A stretch of DNA of 64,000 nucleotides from Halorussus salinus (lineage in GTDB: Archaea > Halobacteriota > Halobacteria > Halobacteriales > Haladaptataceae): the NCBI RefSeq assembly GCF_004765815.2, contig NZ_ML974127.1, positions 598,927-662,926 of the forward strand, read 5' to 3'. Below the pieces are notes generated by a model. That model ran no database searches, was not told where the DNA came from, and worked only from the letters and a program-made list of their open reading frames with translations. Of this stretch, positions 33,057-41,861 are shown in pieces. The first letter of the stretch is position 1; the number at the start of each line of letters is the position of its first letter. The translations under genes and the position numbers were made by a program.

Positions 33057-33860
33057 CTACTCCTCCAGCGGGTCCTCCGGAGTGAACCAGCTCGCGAGTC
33101 CGCCGGGGTCCGGTTCGCGGTGCGCCCAGAACCGGGACCACTCGACGGCGAGCATGGCGACCATCACGACGAGCGCGTAGCAGACGGCGAGTACCCGCCC
33201 GGTCAGCACCGTGTCGAACACCGACGGACCGAACGTCTCGTGTATCCCGAGGAGCAACAGGATGCCGAAAAAGTGCAAAATCAACAGCACGGTGCCCATG
33301 AACACGATGCTCCGAATCGGAATCTCCAGCACCATGTGGACCGACATCTCCTCGTAGCGGCGCTTCCCGAAGAACTCGCGGCGTATCTCGGCGAGTTGCG
33401 AGACGACGATGCCGAAAGCGGCCAACAGCACCGTCGGGGAGACCGCCGACGCGAGGTCGATGTACGGGAAGTCGCCGAAGACCGGAAACCCGACCCAGAA
33501 AGCGCCGAAGACGAGCGACATGAACACCATGAACGCGTTTCGTCGGTACACCGGCGGGAGCGGACCGGGCAGGTGAGTCGGGCGAGGTTCGCCCTCCCAC
33601 TTTTGACCGAGGTCGGTCTCGTCGCTGACGCCGGGAAGGAGCATGCTCCGGCCATCGAGGACGATGCGTCGCTCGGCGAACAGCGCCGCCGCACTGTAGA
33701 CGACGAGCATGGCGGCCATCTCTATCCAGTAGGTCGCCAGCACCTCCACGACCTCCCAGCCGAGGAGGATGACGCCGCCCAGCGGCAGGAGGTTCGAGCA
33801 GACGACGGGGAGAAACTCGCGCAAGTCCTCTCTCGCGCCCGGTCGTTCGTCGGAGACCAT
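33057..33860 (-). CDS. DUF6498-like multi-pass membrane protein
   Basis: A 267-residue membrane protein with about six hydrophobic segments. LLPLGGVILLGWEVVEVLATYW (two segments) opens it and IEMAAMLVVYSAAALF follows. Long loops carry charged residues between pairs (HLPGPLPPVYRRNAF), and RREFFGKRRYEEMS precedes a later pair. The arrangement, particularly W-x6-Y-W-x-E near the start, is that of DUF6498 proteins. No function is known. Confidence 0.7.
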   Translation of the reverse strand: MVSDERPGAREDLREFLPVVCSNLLPLGGVILLGWEVVEVLATYWIEMAAMLVVYSAAALFAERRIVLDGRSMLLPGVSDETDLGQKWEGEPRPTHLPGPLPPVYRRNAFMVFMSLVFGAFWVGFPVFGDFPYIDLASAVSPTVLLAAFGIVVSQLAEIRREFFGKRRYEEMSVHMVLEIPIRSIVFMGTVLLILHFFGILLLLGIHETFGPSVFDTVLTGRVLAVCYALVVMVAMLAVEWSRFWAHREPDPGGLASWFTPEDPLEE

Positions 33861-33943
33861 CGAACTGACGTGTCAGTCACAGGTCGATAAGCGTGCCGTT
33901 CTCCCGACGCACGGTGGTCACTCGCCGAGTCGTGCGCCCGTAA

Positions 33944-34756
33944 CTACTCGCCGAGTCGAGCGTCGGTAATCCGGAGAGTGCCCCGCGTTCCGTCCCACTC
34001 CGTCTCGTAGTCGAGTTCGATAGGTCGGTCCATGTGCGGGCCGTCCGTGACCAGCGTCTCGAACTCGCCGCCCTCGCCGAGGAGGTGGACGCCGTGGCTC
34101 TCGTTGAGTGCTTCCAGTTCTTCGATGGTCTCCTCATCCAGCGTCCGACCGAGCCACGACTCGTCCAGTCCGTACGCCGCGACGCGGATGATGGTAATCT
34201 CGAAGCCAGCGTCGAGCATCGCGTCGGCGAGTTCGCGGGGATTCTCCTGCCAGAGCGGCGCGAACACCTCGGCGTCGAGGCGGTCGGCCATCTCCTCGAT
34301 GCGCGAGGTCTGGTACTCGCTCTCGACAGCGCCCGCGGTCACGCCCGCGAGGCCACCCGGCAGGTCGTCGCGGAGGTCCCGCAGGGCGGCCTCCAGCGGC
34401 CGGAGTTCGGCGTCGCCCTGCGCGCCGGATTCCTCGGCCTCCTCGGCCTCGAAGTCGTCGGGTTCGACCTCCACGAGGGGGATACCGATGCTCTCGGCGG
34501 CGAGCGAGGCGAGGCGCGTCGCCGGGACGTGGTACATGTAGGAGTCGCCCTCGGGGTGAACCGTGACGAGGCGCGACACGTCGAGTCCCGACTGGAGGGC
34601 TTGGTACAGCGCCCACGACGAGTCCTTGCCGCCCGAGAAGAGGCTGACCCACGAACCGTCGGTTGCGGCGGCGGGGGTCGGCGAGTCGTCGGCCGCGGTC
34701 TCGGCGGGCGCGTCGTCGGTGCCCGCACTCGAACCGGCCGCACTGTCTTCGGTCAT
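33944..34756 (-). CDS. dph6: Diphthine-ammonia ligase (Dph6)
   Basis: A 270-residue ATP pyrophosphatase-fold protein. WVSLFSGGKDSSWALYQAL (residues 36-54) is the PP-loop. GVTAGAVESEYQTSRIE, FAPLWQENPRELADAM and GEGGEFETLVTDGP are the motifs of the MJ0570/Dph6 family, which makes the last amide of diphthamide on elongation factor 2. The first 34 residues are an acidic Ala/Asp/Ser-rich leader absent from most relatives. No other diphthamide gene is adjacent. Confidence 0.88.
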   Translation of the reverse strand: MTEDSAAGSSAGTDDAPAETAADDSPTPAAATDGSWVSLFSGGKDSSWALYQALQSGLDVSRLVTVHPEGDSYMYHVPATRLASLAAESIGIPLVEVEPDDFEAEEAEESGAQGDAELRPLEAALRDLRDDLPGGLAGVTAGAVESEYQTSRIEEMADRLDAEVFAPLWQENPRELADAMLDAGFEITIIRVAAYGLDESWLGRTLDEETIEELEALNESHGVHLLGEGGEFETLVTDGPHMDRPIELDYETEWDGTRGTLRITDARLGE

Positions 34757-34870
34757 GGCGGTCCATCGGGCGCGAGCGGATTTAGTTGCGACGAATCGAA
34801 CGGAGCGGTACCGAGACGGACCTCTCGTTCTCGAACCGGTGTAGCTGTTACTCGAAGCAGTCTACACCAG

Positions 34871-36028
34871 TCAGTCCACCAACTCTTCGTCCTCGAACTC
34901 GTCACCGAGCGAGGAGCCCGTGACGTACGTCGAAACTCGCACGCCCAGCAGACTCACGACTACGCCCGCGACGACGAACAGCGCCAGTCGCGTGCCCGGC
35001 AGGAGGACGATACGCTCGACGGTGAGACTCCCCAACTCGGCGTGAGGCACGACCAGCGGCGGCACGTACTCCTCGCGCTGGAGGAAGTACGCCGAGAACC
35101 CGCGGACGACCAGCCCGACCGCCAGCACGCCGAACGGGAGGTTCAGGTAGGAGTGGCGGAGGCGGTCGTTGCGGATGACCTCGTCCAGCAGGCGGCCGGT
35201 CGAGGCGGTCACGGCCGCGGCCGCCAGCCACGGCACGCTGGCGAACGCGAACGCCATCGCGGGCATCAGGACGCCCCCCGTGGGCGCGGAGGGGTCAGAG
35301 ACCCGGAGCGCCCCGGCGAAGACGCCGATGAGCGACAGGCCCGCCGCGACGACGTAGGTGACGATGGAGACCCGCCCGGAGTACAGCGCGTCCTTGGCCT
35401 CGCCGGGCACGTCGGCCACGTAGTCGTCCACGCCGAGTCCCTTGTAGAGGACGAACAGGCCGATGACCGCCGTGATTGACGCGACCGCCAGCGCCGGGCC
35501 GAACGCCATCAACAGGATAGGGAAGGCGAGCATGGCGATGCCGACCGGGACGAGGACGGTCTGGCGCAACTCCTCGTCGGCGAGGAACTGCTTGAGGAGG
35601 TAGTAGGTCGATTCGATGTCGCGGGCCTGCCGGACGACCACCCTATCGACCGCATCGACCGTGACGCGGCTCTCGATGATGGGGACCAGTCGCTCGTCTT
35701 GGGCGCTGTCGATGACGACCACCGCGGAGTCGGGGTCGTACTCGGCGATGAGCGAGTCCATCTGGTCGGCGACCGCGCGGTCCCGGCCGACCATCGTCTC
35801 GGCCGCGCCGGAGATGACCGCCACCGTGACCTCCTCGTCGCCGTCCCGCAGGTCGCGGGCCACCCGCAGGGATTCGAGCAGACAGTTGACGCTGGCGTCC
35901 TCGGGGTCTGCGAGACCGACCTCGGTCACGAGCGACCGAACCGCCTCCCACCCCGCGACGGGCGTGTCGAGACCGGTCTTGGTTCCGATGTCGTCGTCCC
36001 GATCGACGCACACTACCAGCGTACTCAT
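34871..36028 (-). CDS. DUF373 membrane protein
   Basis: A 385-residue protein of archaeal family DUF373. The N-terminal 165 residues are soluble, with alternating strands and helices (LVVCVDRDDDIGTKTGLDTP; VAVISGAAETMVGRDRAVADQ). About six or seven TM segments follow (VLVPVGIAMLAFPILLMAFG and later). The end is an acidic tail. Conserved Asp-rich opening DRDDD may bind metal. Function unknown. A T-rich TATA element (around 36058-36065, complement) lies about 33 bp upstream of the ATG. Confidence 0.85.
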   Translation of the reverse strand: MSTLVVCVDRDDDIGTKTGLDTPVAGWEAVRSLVTEVGLADPEDASVNCLLESLRVARDLRDGDEEVTVAVISGAAETMVGRDRAVADQMDSLIAEYDPDSAVVVIDSAQDERLVPIIESRVTVDAVDRVVVRQARDIESTYYLLKQFLADEELRQTVLVPVGIAMLAFPILLMAFGPALAVASITAVIGLFVLYKGLGVDDYVADVPGEAKDALYSGRVSIVTYVVAAGLSLIGVFAGALRVSDPSAPTGGVLMPAMAFAFASVPWLAAAAVTASTGRLLDEVIRNDRLRHSYLNLPFGVLAVGLVVRGFSAYFLQREEYVPPLVVPHAELGSLTVERIVLLPGTRLALFVVAGVVVSLLGVRVSTYVTGSSLGDEFEDEELVD

Positions 36029-36131
36029 GTCGCGTATCTGAATCCAGACGGTCGGGCGTTAAAAACCCTCGTGCTTGCTCGACTCGGACGAGGAGTTCCG
36101 ATTTCGCGAGAAGCCTCGCCGCGGCGTCGGT

Positions 36132-36857
36132 TCACAGCCGAGTCAGACTCGCCAAACTCGCCGCGACGCCGTGGCCGACTTTCCGCCCGGCACCGCGGGC
36201 GTAGTGCTGGACGCTCCGGTGGAGTGGTTGTCGTCGCCCGTACACGTCGGCGTCGCCGTCGGCCAGCGCCGCCACGATGGTCTCGCTGTCGAGGTCCCGC
36301 TTCGAGGAGGCCTCGATAGTGAGTTCGGTGTACGCGCGACCGATGTACTTCGCGGAGTGGGCGTCGCTGGCGGCGACGCCGGGGTAGTCGTTGCGGGCGG
36401 CGAACTGGCGAGCGCGCCGGTTCCGGTAGCCCGTGAAAATCCACGCGTTGTACACCTCGATGGCGTCGCAGTCGGTGATGCGACCCCGACGGACGCCGTG
36501 GCGGGTGCGCTGGAACGGGTGTGGAACGACCGCGACGCCGCCCTCCTCGCGGATCTCCGCGACCGTCTCGTCGAGCGGTCGGTGCGGCTCGGGGCGCTCG
36601 GTGACGCCGATGGCGAGCAGATGGCCCGCGGCGGTCGAGACCTCGACGCCCGGGATGCCGACGAGGCCGTACTCGGAGGCGAGTTCGGCCGCGCGAAGCG
36701 ACTCCCGGATGGTGTCGTGGTCGGTGACGACGATGCCGTCGAGGCCGATGTCGCTGGCCTGTGCGAGCAGTAGCTCGACCGGCTCGTGGCCGTCGTAGGA
36801 GCCCTCCGAGTGAACGTGAGGGTCTATCGTCACCGAGAGTTGGGAGGACATTTGCAT
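36132..36857 (-). CDS. PHP-domain phosphoesterase
   Basis: A 241-residue protein with a complete PHP metal site: DPHVHSEGSYDG (about 12-23), VTDHDTI, GVEVST, VVPHPFQRTRHG and ASDAHSAKYIGR. This matches the polymerase-and-histidinol-phosphatase fold that hydrolyses phosphoesters with two or three metals. In contrast to the PHP-like gene at 23371, all His and Asp positions are present. The substrate is unknown; some relatives cleave 3',5'-bisphosphates or oligonucleotides. Confidence 0.88.
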   Translation of the reverse strand: MQMSSQLSVTIDPHVHSEGSYDGHEPVELLLAQASDIGLDGIVVTDHDTIRESLRAAELASEYGLVGIPGVEVSTAAGHLLAIGVTERPEPHRPLDETVAEIREEGGVAVVPHPFQRTRHGVRRGRITDCDAIEVYNAWIFTGYRNRRARQFAARNDYPGVAASDAHSAKYIGRAYTELTIEASSKRDLDSETIVAALADGDADVYGRRQPLHRSVQHYARGAGRKVGHGVAASLASLTRL

Positions 36858-36912
36858 CCCCTTACGCCCGAAACCTCAAAAGTGCGGCCCTCGAAAAACT
36901 GACAGTACGAGG

Positions 36913-37437
36913 ATGAGCGACGGGAAGATAGACGAGGAGGCGGGTGGAGACGAGTCGAGTCAGCGAGTGGCCGACGATGGAGCGAGCGACGAGGAGACGA
37001 GCGGGGAAGCGACGGTGGCGGTGACGCTCGAATCCGAGGAGTGGTACGTCCTGACGAACTGGCTCCGCGAGCGCGAGAACAGCCTCCAGTACGCGCTCCG
37101 ATCGAAGTCCGACGAGTGGGCGTTCGTCCACGATCTCCGGCGAGGAGTCGAGCGCCAGCGCGGCGGCGATTCGGAGACGGCGGACGACCCGGAGACGACG
37201 GACGACCCGGAGACGACGGGCGACGCCGAGATTGCGGACGCCGCCGAGACCGCGGGCGTCACCGAGACCGTCTCGCTCACCGACCGACAGATGCGCTATC
37301 TCTCGTCGTTCCTCCGCAAACGAGCGCGGAAACTACTCCTCCTGCCGTGGCGCGACCGCGAGCGCCGGGACGTAATTCACCTCAGAGACCACTTGCTCTC
37401 GTCGGCCGAGCGCGGCCAGCGGACCGAGGACCGTTAG
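36913..37437 (+). CDS. Hypothetical protein with acidic repeat linker
   Basis: A 174-residue acidic protein. Two short conserved-looking parts, ATVAVTLESEEWYVLTNWL (about 33-51) and VSLTDRQMRYLSSFLRKR (about 121-138), are joined by an Asp/Glu/Thr linker with tandem DDPETT units. The two parts resemble each other (xVxLxxxExxxLxxWLRxR), suggesting an internal duplication. No family recognised. Its stop overlaps the convergent nth gene stop. Confidence 0.65.
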   Translation: MSDGKIDEEAGGDESSQRVADDGASDEETSGEATVAVTLESEEWYVLTNWLRERENSLQYALRSKSDEWAFVHDLRRGVERQRGGDSETADDPETTDDPETTGDAEIADAAETAGVTETVSLTDRQMRYLSSFLRKRARKLLLLPWRDRERRDVIHLRDHLLSSAERGQRTEDR

Positions 37438-38315
37438 TCGGCGTCGGCCGGGTCCACGACCTCGCCGGACTCGACGTTCACGCCCACCCTGTCGCAGATG
37501 TCCGAGAGCGGGCACTCGTCCAGTCCGTCCAGACAGGCGGGTTTCCGGGCCGAACAGTACTCGCGGCCGAACTGGATGCTCGCCGTATGGCCGAACCCGC
37601 ACTTCTCGCCGGGGACTTCCCGCTCCAGCACCGCCCGGACCTCCTCGTGGTCGGCGTCGGCGGGCGCGATGCCGAGTCGCCGGTAGATGCGGTGGACGTG
37701 GGTATCGACGGGGAAGACGCCCGCCTGCCCGCCAGCGAACAGCAACACGCAGTCGGCGGTCTTGGGACCGACACCGCCCATGTCGAGGAGGGCCGCCCGA
37801 ACTTCCGCCGGGTCCTCCTCGCGGACGAAGGCGTCGAAGTCGGCGGCGCTCCCGTACTCGTCTAGCACGCGGTCGGCGACCGCAGTCAGTACCTCCGCCT
37901 TCCGGTTGTAGAGGCCCGCGGACCGAATCGTGTCCGCGAGTTCGTCGTGTCGCGCGGCGGCCAGTGCCGCGGCGAGGTCTCTCTCTGTTGCATCGTATCG
38001 CTCCATCAGCGCGTCGTGAGCCGGTTGGCTCGCCACGTCGCTGGTGTTCTGGCTCAGGACGGTCCGAACCAGACACTCGAAGGCGTCGCGCCCGCCGTAG
38101 GTCTTCTGCCAGTACATGCCGCCGAGTCGGTCTACGACCTCCTCGGCGCGCGTGGCGGCCTCGCCGGGGGCGAACTCGGCGGCCGCGCTCGCCTCGGCGT
38201 CGCCGCCGCTGATGTTCTCCGCGGGTTCGGCGCGCGCCGCGGCGTCGGCGCTCTCGGCGGCCCCGTCGCCGGATTCGACGCTCTCCGCCGGGTCGGCGTC
38301 GGACTCGTCGGTCAT
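37434..38315 (-). CDS. nth: Endonuclease III-type DNA glycosylase/AP lyase
   Basis: A 293-residue base-excision repair enzyme. The helix-hairpin-helix is MGGVGPKTADCVLLF with the catalytic Lys, and the catalytic Asp is in VFPVDTHVHRI. A C-x6-C-x8-C-x5-C cluster near the end (YCSARKPAC; ECPLSDIC) binds 4Fe-4S. The spacing between the second and third Cys is longer than the two-residue classic pattern. It removes oxidised pyrimidines. An acidic N-terminal extension of about 45 residues is present. Confidence 0.9.
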   Translation of the reverse strand: MTDESDADPAESVESGDGAAESADAAARAEPAENISGGDAEASAAAEFAPGEAATRAEEVVDRLGGMYWQKTYGGRDAFECLVRTVLSQNTSDVASQPAHDALMERYDATERDLAAALAAARHDELADTIRSAGLYNRKAEVLTAVADRVLDEYGSAADFDAFVREEDPAEVRAALLDMGGVGPKTADCVLLFAGGQAGVFPVDTHVHRIYRRLGIAPADADHEEVRAVLEREVPGEKCGFGHTASIQFGREYCSARKPACLDGLDECPLSDICDRVGVNVESGEVVDPADAD

Positions 38316-38360
38316 GGACGGGAGTGGGGACCGAATCGGATTAAAACGGTCGGCTGTCGG

Positions 38361-38798
38361 CTACTCGCGCTCGACAGTCAGGGTCACGGTCAGGTCGGCC
38401 CCGTCGGCCAGCGCCGCCACGAGGTCCCGGTCGAAGCCCTCGGCCGCGAACTCCGCGCCGACCAGAATCGTCCGGTCGTCCACGTAGTCGCTGGTCCGAC
38501 CCACCGCGCTCCGGTCGCTCTCGAAGGTCAGGTCCGGGTGGCCGCGCCCGACCACGGTCTCGACGTACTCCTCGGTCTCGAAGTGTGCGGTGATGGTCGC
38601 GTCGGCGTGCTGGCAGGCCGCGACGAACTCCTCGGCGAAGTCGGCGGGCGCGCGGTCGGCCTCGATACCGAGGATGCAGTCGCCCGCGGGCGTCAGATAG
38701 TCGTCGGTCGTCACCTCGAAGGTACTCGCGTGGGCGGCCGAGACGTTCTCGTGACCCTGCGCGTGGACGACTTCCGTCGTATTGGTCGATTCGTTCAT
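38361..38798 (-). CDS. DUF371 protein
   Basis: A 145-residue protein of archaeal family DUF371. VHAQGHENVSAAHASTFEVT near the start and DCILGIEADRAPADF are the conserved blocks. A beta-rich C-terminal part (DDRTILVGAEFAAEGFD) follows. The function is not known. The ATG at 38798 is preferred to an in-frame upstream start that would add seven residues outside the family. Confidence 0.85.
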   Translation of the reverse strand: MNESTNTTEVVHAQGHENVSAAHASTFEVTTDDYLTPAGDCILGIEADRAPADFAEEFVAACQHADATITAHFETEEYVETVVGRGHPDLTFESDRSAVGRTSDYVDDRTILVGAEFAAEGFDRDLVAALADGADLTVTLTVERE

Positions 38799-38975
38799 GC
38801 AGGTCGGTTTCGGGACCAAGTACTTCAGGGCCGTCTTTCGGACCGACGCCGAGGAGGTCGCTCGGTCGGTCGCCGTTTCGGGGACGACTTCGGCAAGACT
38901 CTCCGGAGGTTACTGTCCGAGACAGGGTCGCTTCAGAAGGCTTTTGATTTGGCATGGGTTACCGGCTAGTTAGGA

Positions 38976-40736
38976 ATGCCAGACGACCTGAACTGGGCCA
39001 TCGGCGGAGAGGCCGGCGATGGGATCGACTCTACCGGGAAAATCTTCGCGCAAGCGCTTTCCCGCGCAGGACGGCACGTTTTCACTTCAAAGGACTTCGC
39101 GTCCCGAATCCGCGGCGGCTACACCGCCTACAAGATTCGGAGTTCGACCGACCGCGTCGAGAGCGTCGTGGACCGCCTCGACATCCTCGTCGCGCTGACC
39201 GAGCGCACCATCGACGAGAATCTGGACGAACTCCACGACGATTCGGTCATCATCTACGACGGTGAGCGCACCGAGATGGAGGACGTGGAGATTCCGGGCG
39301 ACATGACCGGGCTGTCTGTGCCCCTCCAGCGCCTCGCCGAGGAGGCGGGCGGTGCCATCATGCAGAATATCGTCGCACTCGGTGCGGCCTGCGAGGTCAC
39401 GAACTTCCCCATCGAGAACCTCGACTCCGCGCTGGAGAAGAAGTTCGGCAACAAAGGCGAGTCCATCGTCTCGAACAACAAGGAGGCCGCCCGCAAGGGC
39501 CAAGAGTTCGTCGCCGACGAGTACGATTACGAGTTCGACTACGACCTCGACACGACCGACAACGACTACGTTCTGCTGAACGGCGACGAGGCCATCGGCA
39601 TGGGCGCAATCGCGGCCGGATGCCGCTTCTACGCCGGATACCCCATCACGCCCGCGACCGACGTGATGGAGTATCTGACCGGCCGCATCGAGCAGTTCGG
39701 CGGCGAAGTCGTCCAAGCCGAGGACGAACTCTCTGCCATCAACATGGCGCTGGGCGCGGCCCGCGCCGGTGCGCGCTCGATGACCGCCACGTCCGGGCCG
39801 GGCATCGACCTGATGACCGAGACGTTCGGACTCGTCGCGACCAGCGAGACGCCGCTGGTCATCGCCGACGTGATGCGTTCGGGTCCCTCGACCGGGATGC
39901 CGACCAAGCAGGAGCAGGGCGACCTCAACATGACGCTGTACGGCGGCCACGGCGAGATTCCGCGGTTCGTCGTCGCGCCGACCAACGTCGGCGAGTGCTT
40001 CCAGAAGACCATCGAGGCGTTCAACCTCGCCGAGAAGTACCAGACGCCGGTCTTCCTGCTGGCGGACCTCTCGATGGCCGTCACCGAGCAGACCTTCGAA
40101 CCGGAGGTCTTCGACATGGACGCGGTCGAAATCGACCGCGGGAAAATCGTGGACGACGACGAGGTCGAGGCGTGGACCGACGAGCGCGACCGCTTCCAGC
40201 CTCACTTCTCGACGGCCGACGGCGTCAGTCCGCGCGCGCTCCCCGGCACGGAGAACGCCGCCCACATGTCCACCGGTCTCGAACACAACGCGTTGGGTCG
40301 CCGGACCGAGGACACCGACGTTCGCATCGAGCAGGTGGACAAGCGCAATCGGAAGGTCGAGACCGCCAAGGAAGAGGAGGACTGGAGTCCGCGGGAGTTC
40401 GGCAACCCCGACTCGGACAATCTGGTCATCTCGTGGGGGTCGAACGAGGGCGCGATGCGCGAAGCCCTCGACTACCTCGACGACGAAGAGATCGACGTTC
40501 GGTTCCTCTCGGTGCCCTACATCTTCCCGCGGCCCGACCTCAGCGACGACATCGAGGCCGCCGACGAGGTAATCGTCGTCGAGTGTAACGAGAGCGGACA
40601 GTTCGCCGACCTGCTGGAACACGACGCACTTACCCGCGTCAAGCGCGTGAACAAGTACAACGGCGTCAGGTTCAAGGCCGACGAACTGGCAGACGAAATC
40701 GAGGCGGCACTCCAGAGCGAGGAGGTTACAGCATGA
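38976..40736 (+). CDS. korA: 2-oxoacid:ferredoxin oxidoreductase alpha subunit
   Basis: A 586-residue fused gamma-alpha subunit. The N-terminal 190 residues are the gamma domain (IGGEAGDGIDSTGKIFAQAL). The rest is the pyrimidine-binding alpha domain (GCRFYAGYPITPATDVMEYL; TATSGPGIDLMTE). Together with the beta subunit it oxidises a 2-oxoacid to acyl-CoA and reduces ferredoxin. Size fits the haloarchaeal 2-oxoglutarate enzyme better than the pyruvate enzyme, whose subunits are larger. The stop overlaps the korB start by four bases (ATGA), so the subunits are translationally coupled. Confidence 0.92.
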   Translation: MPDDLNWAIGGEAGDGIDSTGKIFAQALSRAGRHVFTSKDFASRIRGGYTAYKIRSSTDRVESVVDRLDILVALTERTIDENLDELHDDSVIIYDGERTEMEDVEIPGDMTGLSVPLQRLAEEAGGAIMQNIVALGAACEVTNFPIENLDSALEKKFGNKGESIVSNNKEAARKGQEFVADEYDYEFDYDLDTTDNDYVLLNGDEAIGMGAIAAGCRFYAGYPITPATDVMEYLTGRIEQFGGEVVQAEDELSAINMALGAARAGARSMTATSGPGIDLMTETFGLVATSETPLVIADVMRSGPSTGMPTKQEQGDLNMTLYGGHGEIPRFVVAPTNVGECFQKTIEAFNLAEKYQTPVFLLADLSMAVTEQTFEPEVFDMDAVEIDRGKIVDDDEVEAWTDERDRFQPHFSTADGVSPRALPGTENAAHMSTGLEHNALGRRTEDTDVRIEQVDKRNRKVETAKEEEDWSPREFGNPDSDNLVISWGSNEGAMREALDYLDDEEIDVRFLSVPYIFPRPDLSDDIEAADEVIVVECNESGQFADLLEHDALTRVKRVNKYNGVRFKADELADEIEAALQSEEVTA

Positions 40737-41596
40737 GTTCAGAGGTTAGATTCACGGACTTCAAATCCGACAAGCAGCCGACGTGGTGTCCGGGTTGCGG
40801 GGACTTCGGCACGATGAACGGCATGATGAAGGCGCTGGCGAACACGGGCAACGACCCCGACAACACCTTCGTCGTGGCGGGCATCGGTTGTTCCGGCAAA
40901 ATCGGCACCTACATGCACAGCTACGCGCTCCACGGCGTCCACGGCCGCGCGCTCCCCGTCGGGACGGGCGTCAAGTTGGCCAACCCCGACCTCGAAGTGA
41001 TGGTCGCGGGCGGCGACGGCGACGGCTACTCCATCGGCGCGGGCCACTTCATTCACGCGGTCCGCCGGAACGTGGACATGACCTACGTGGTCATGGACAA
41101 CCGCATCTACGGGCTGACCAAGGGCCAAGCCTCGCCGACTTCGCGCGAGGACTTCGAGACGAGTACGACCCCCGAGGGACCGAAACAGCCGCCGGTCAAC
41201 CCCCTCGCCTTGGCGCTCTCGGCGGGCGGGAGCTTCATCGCCCAGTCGTTCTCCACGGACGCCCAACGGCACACCGAAATCGTCCAGAAGGCCATCGAAC
41301 ACGACGGCTTCGGCTTCGTGAACGTCTTCAGCCCGTGCGTGACGTTCAACGACGTGGACACCTACGACTACTTCCGGGACTCCATCGTGGACTTGGACGA
41401 GACCGACCACGACCCGACCGACCGCGACGCGGCGAAGACGAAGATTCTCGACGCCGACAAGGAGTATCAGGGCGTCCTCTACCAGAACGAGGAGTCCGTC
41501 CCCTACTCGGACCTCCACGGCCTCGACTCCAACATGGCCGAGATTCCGGACGGCGCGCCCGAGGGCGCGATGGACCTCGTCCGCGAGTTCTACTGA
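40733..41596 (+). CDS. korB: 2-oxoacid:ferredoxin oxidoreductase beta subunit
   Basis: A 287-residue thiamine-diphosphate-binding subunit. WCPGCGDFGTMNGMMKAL (residues 19-36) and GIGCSGKIG hold Cys ligands of the 4Fe-4S cluster. GGDGDGYSIGAGHF then NRIYGLTKGQASPTS form the ThDP/Mg motif GDG...N. It works with KorA, its start overlapping korA's stop (ATGA). Citric-acid-cycle use of ferredoxin instead of NAD is normal in haloarchaea. Confidence 0.93.
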   Translation: MSSEVRFTDFKSDKQPTWCPGCGDFGTMNGMMKALANTGNDPDNTFVVAGIGCSGKIGTYMHSYALHGVHGRALPVGTGVKLANPDLEVMVAGGDGDGYSIGAGHFIHAVRRNVDMTYVVMDNRIYGLTKGQASPTSREDFETSTTPEGPKQPPVNPLALALSAGGSFIAQSFSTDAQRHTEIVQKAIEHDGFGFVNVFSPCVTFNDVDTYDYFRDSIVDLDETDHDPTDRDAAKTKILDADKEYQGVLYQNEESVPYSDLHGLDSNMAEIPDGAPEGAMDLVREFY

Positions 41597-41861
41597 CGGA
41601 GCGGTTTTCGGTTGCTGGACTCTCTTCTCGTCTTCTTCGTCCGGGCAGTCGCGCCTCGATTTCCAGCGGCAGTGCCGACCGTCGGCGGTCGCGAGTGCGA
41701 GATGGTCGGATAAATTCTTCCCCGCTATATCTTTTCGAGGTGAGTCACGGCGCACCTCTCTGCACCCCGTGTCGCCGTGACGTTCCGGTCGCTGGCGTCG
41801 TTGAGCCAAATCCGAGACCGGCCCCACAAAGCGTAACTTCGGTTGCGTCGTGGCGTCGTCC

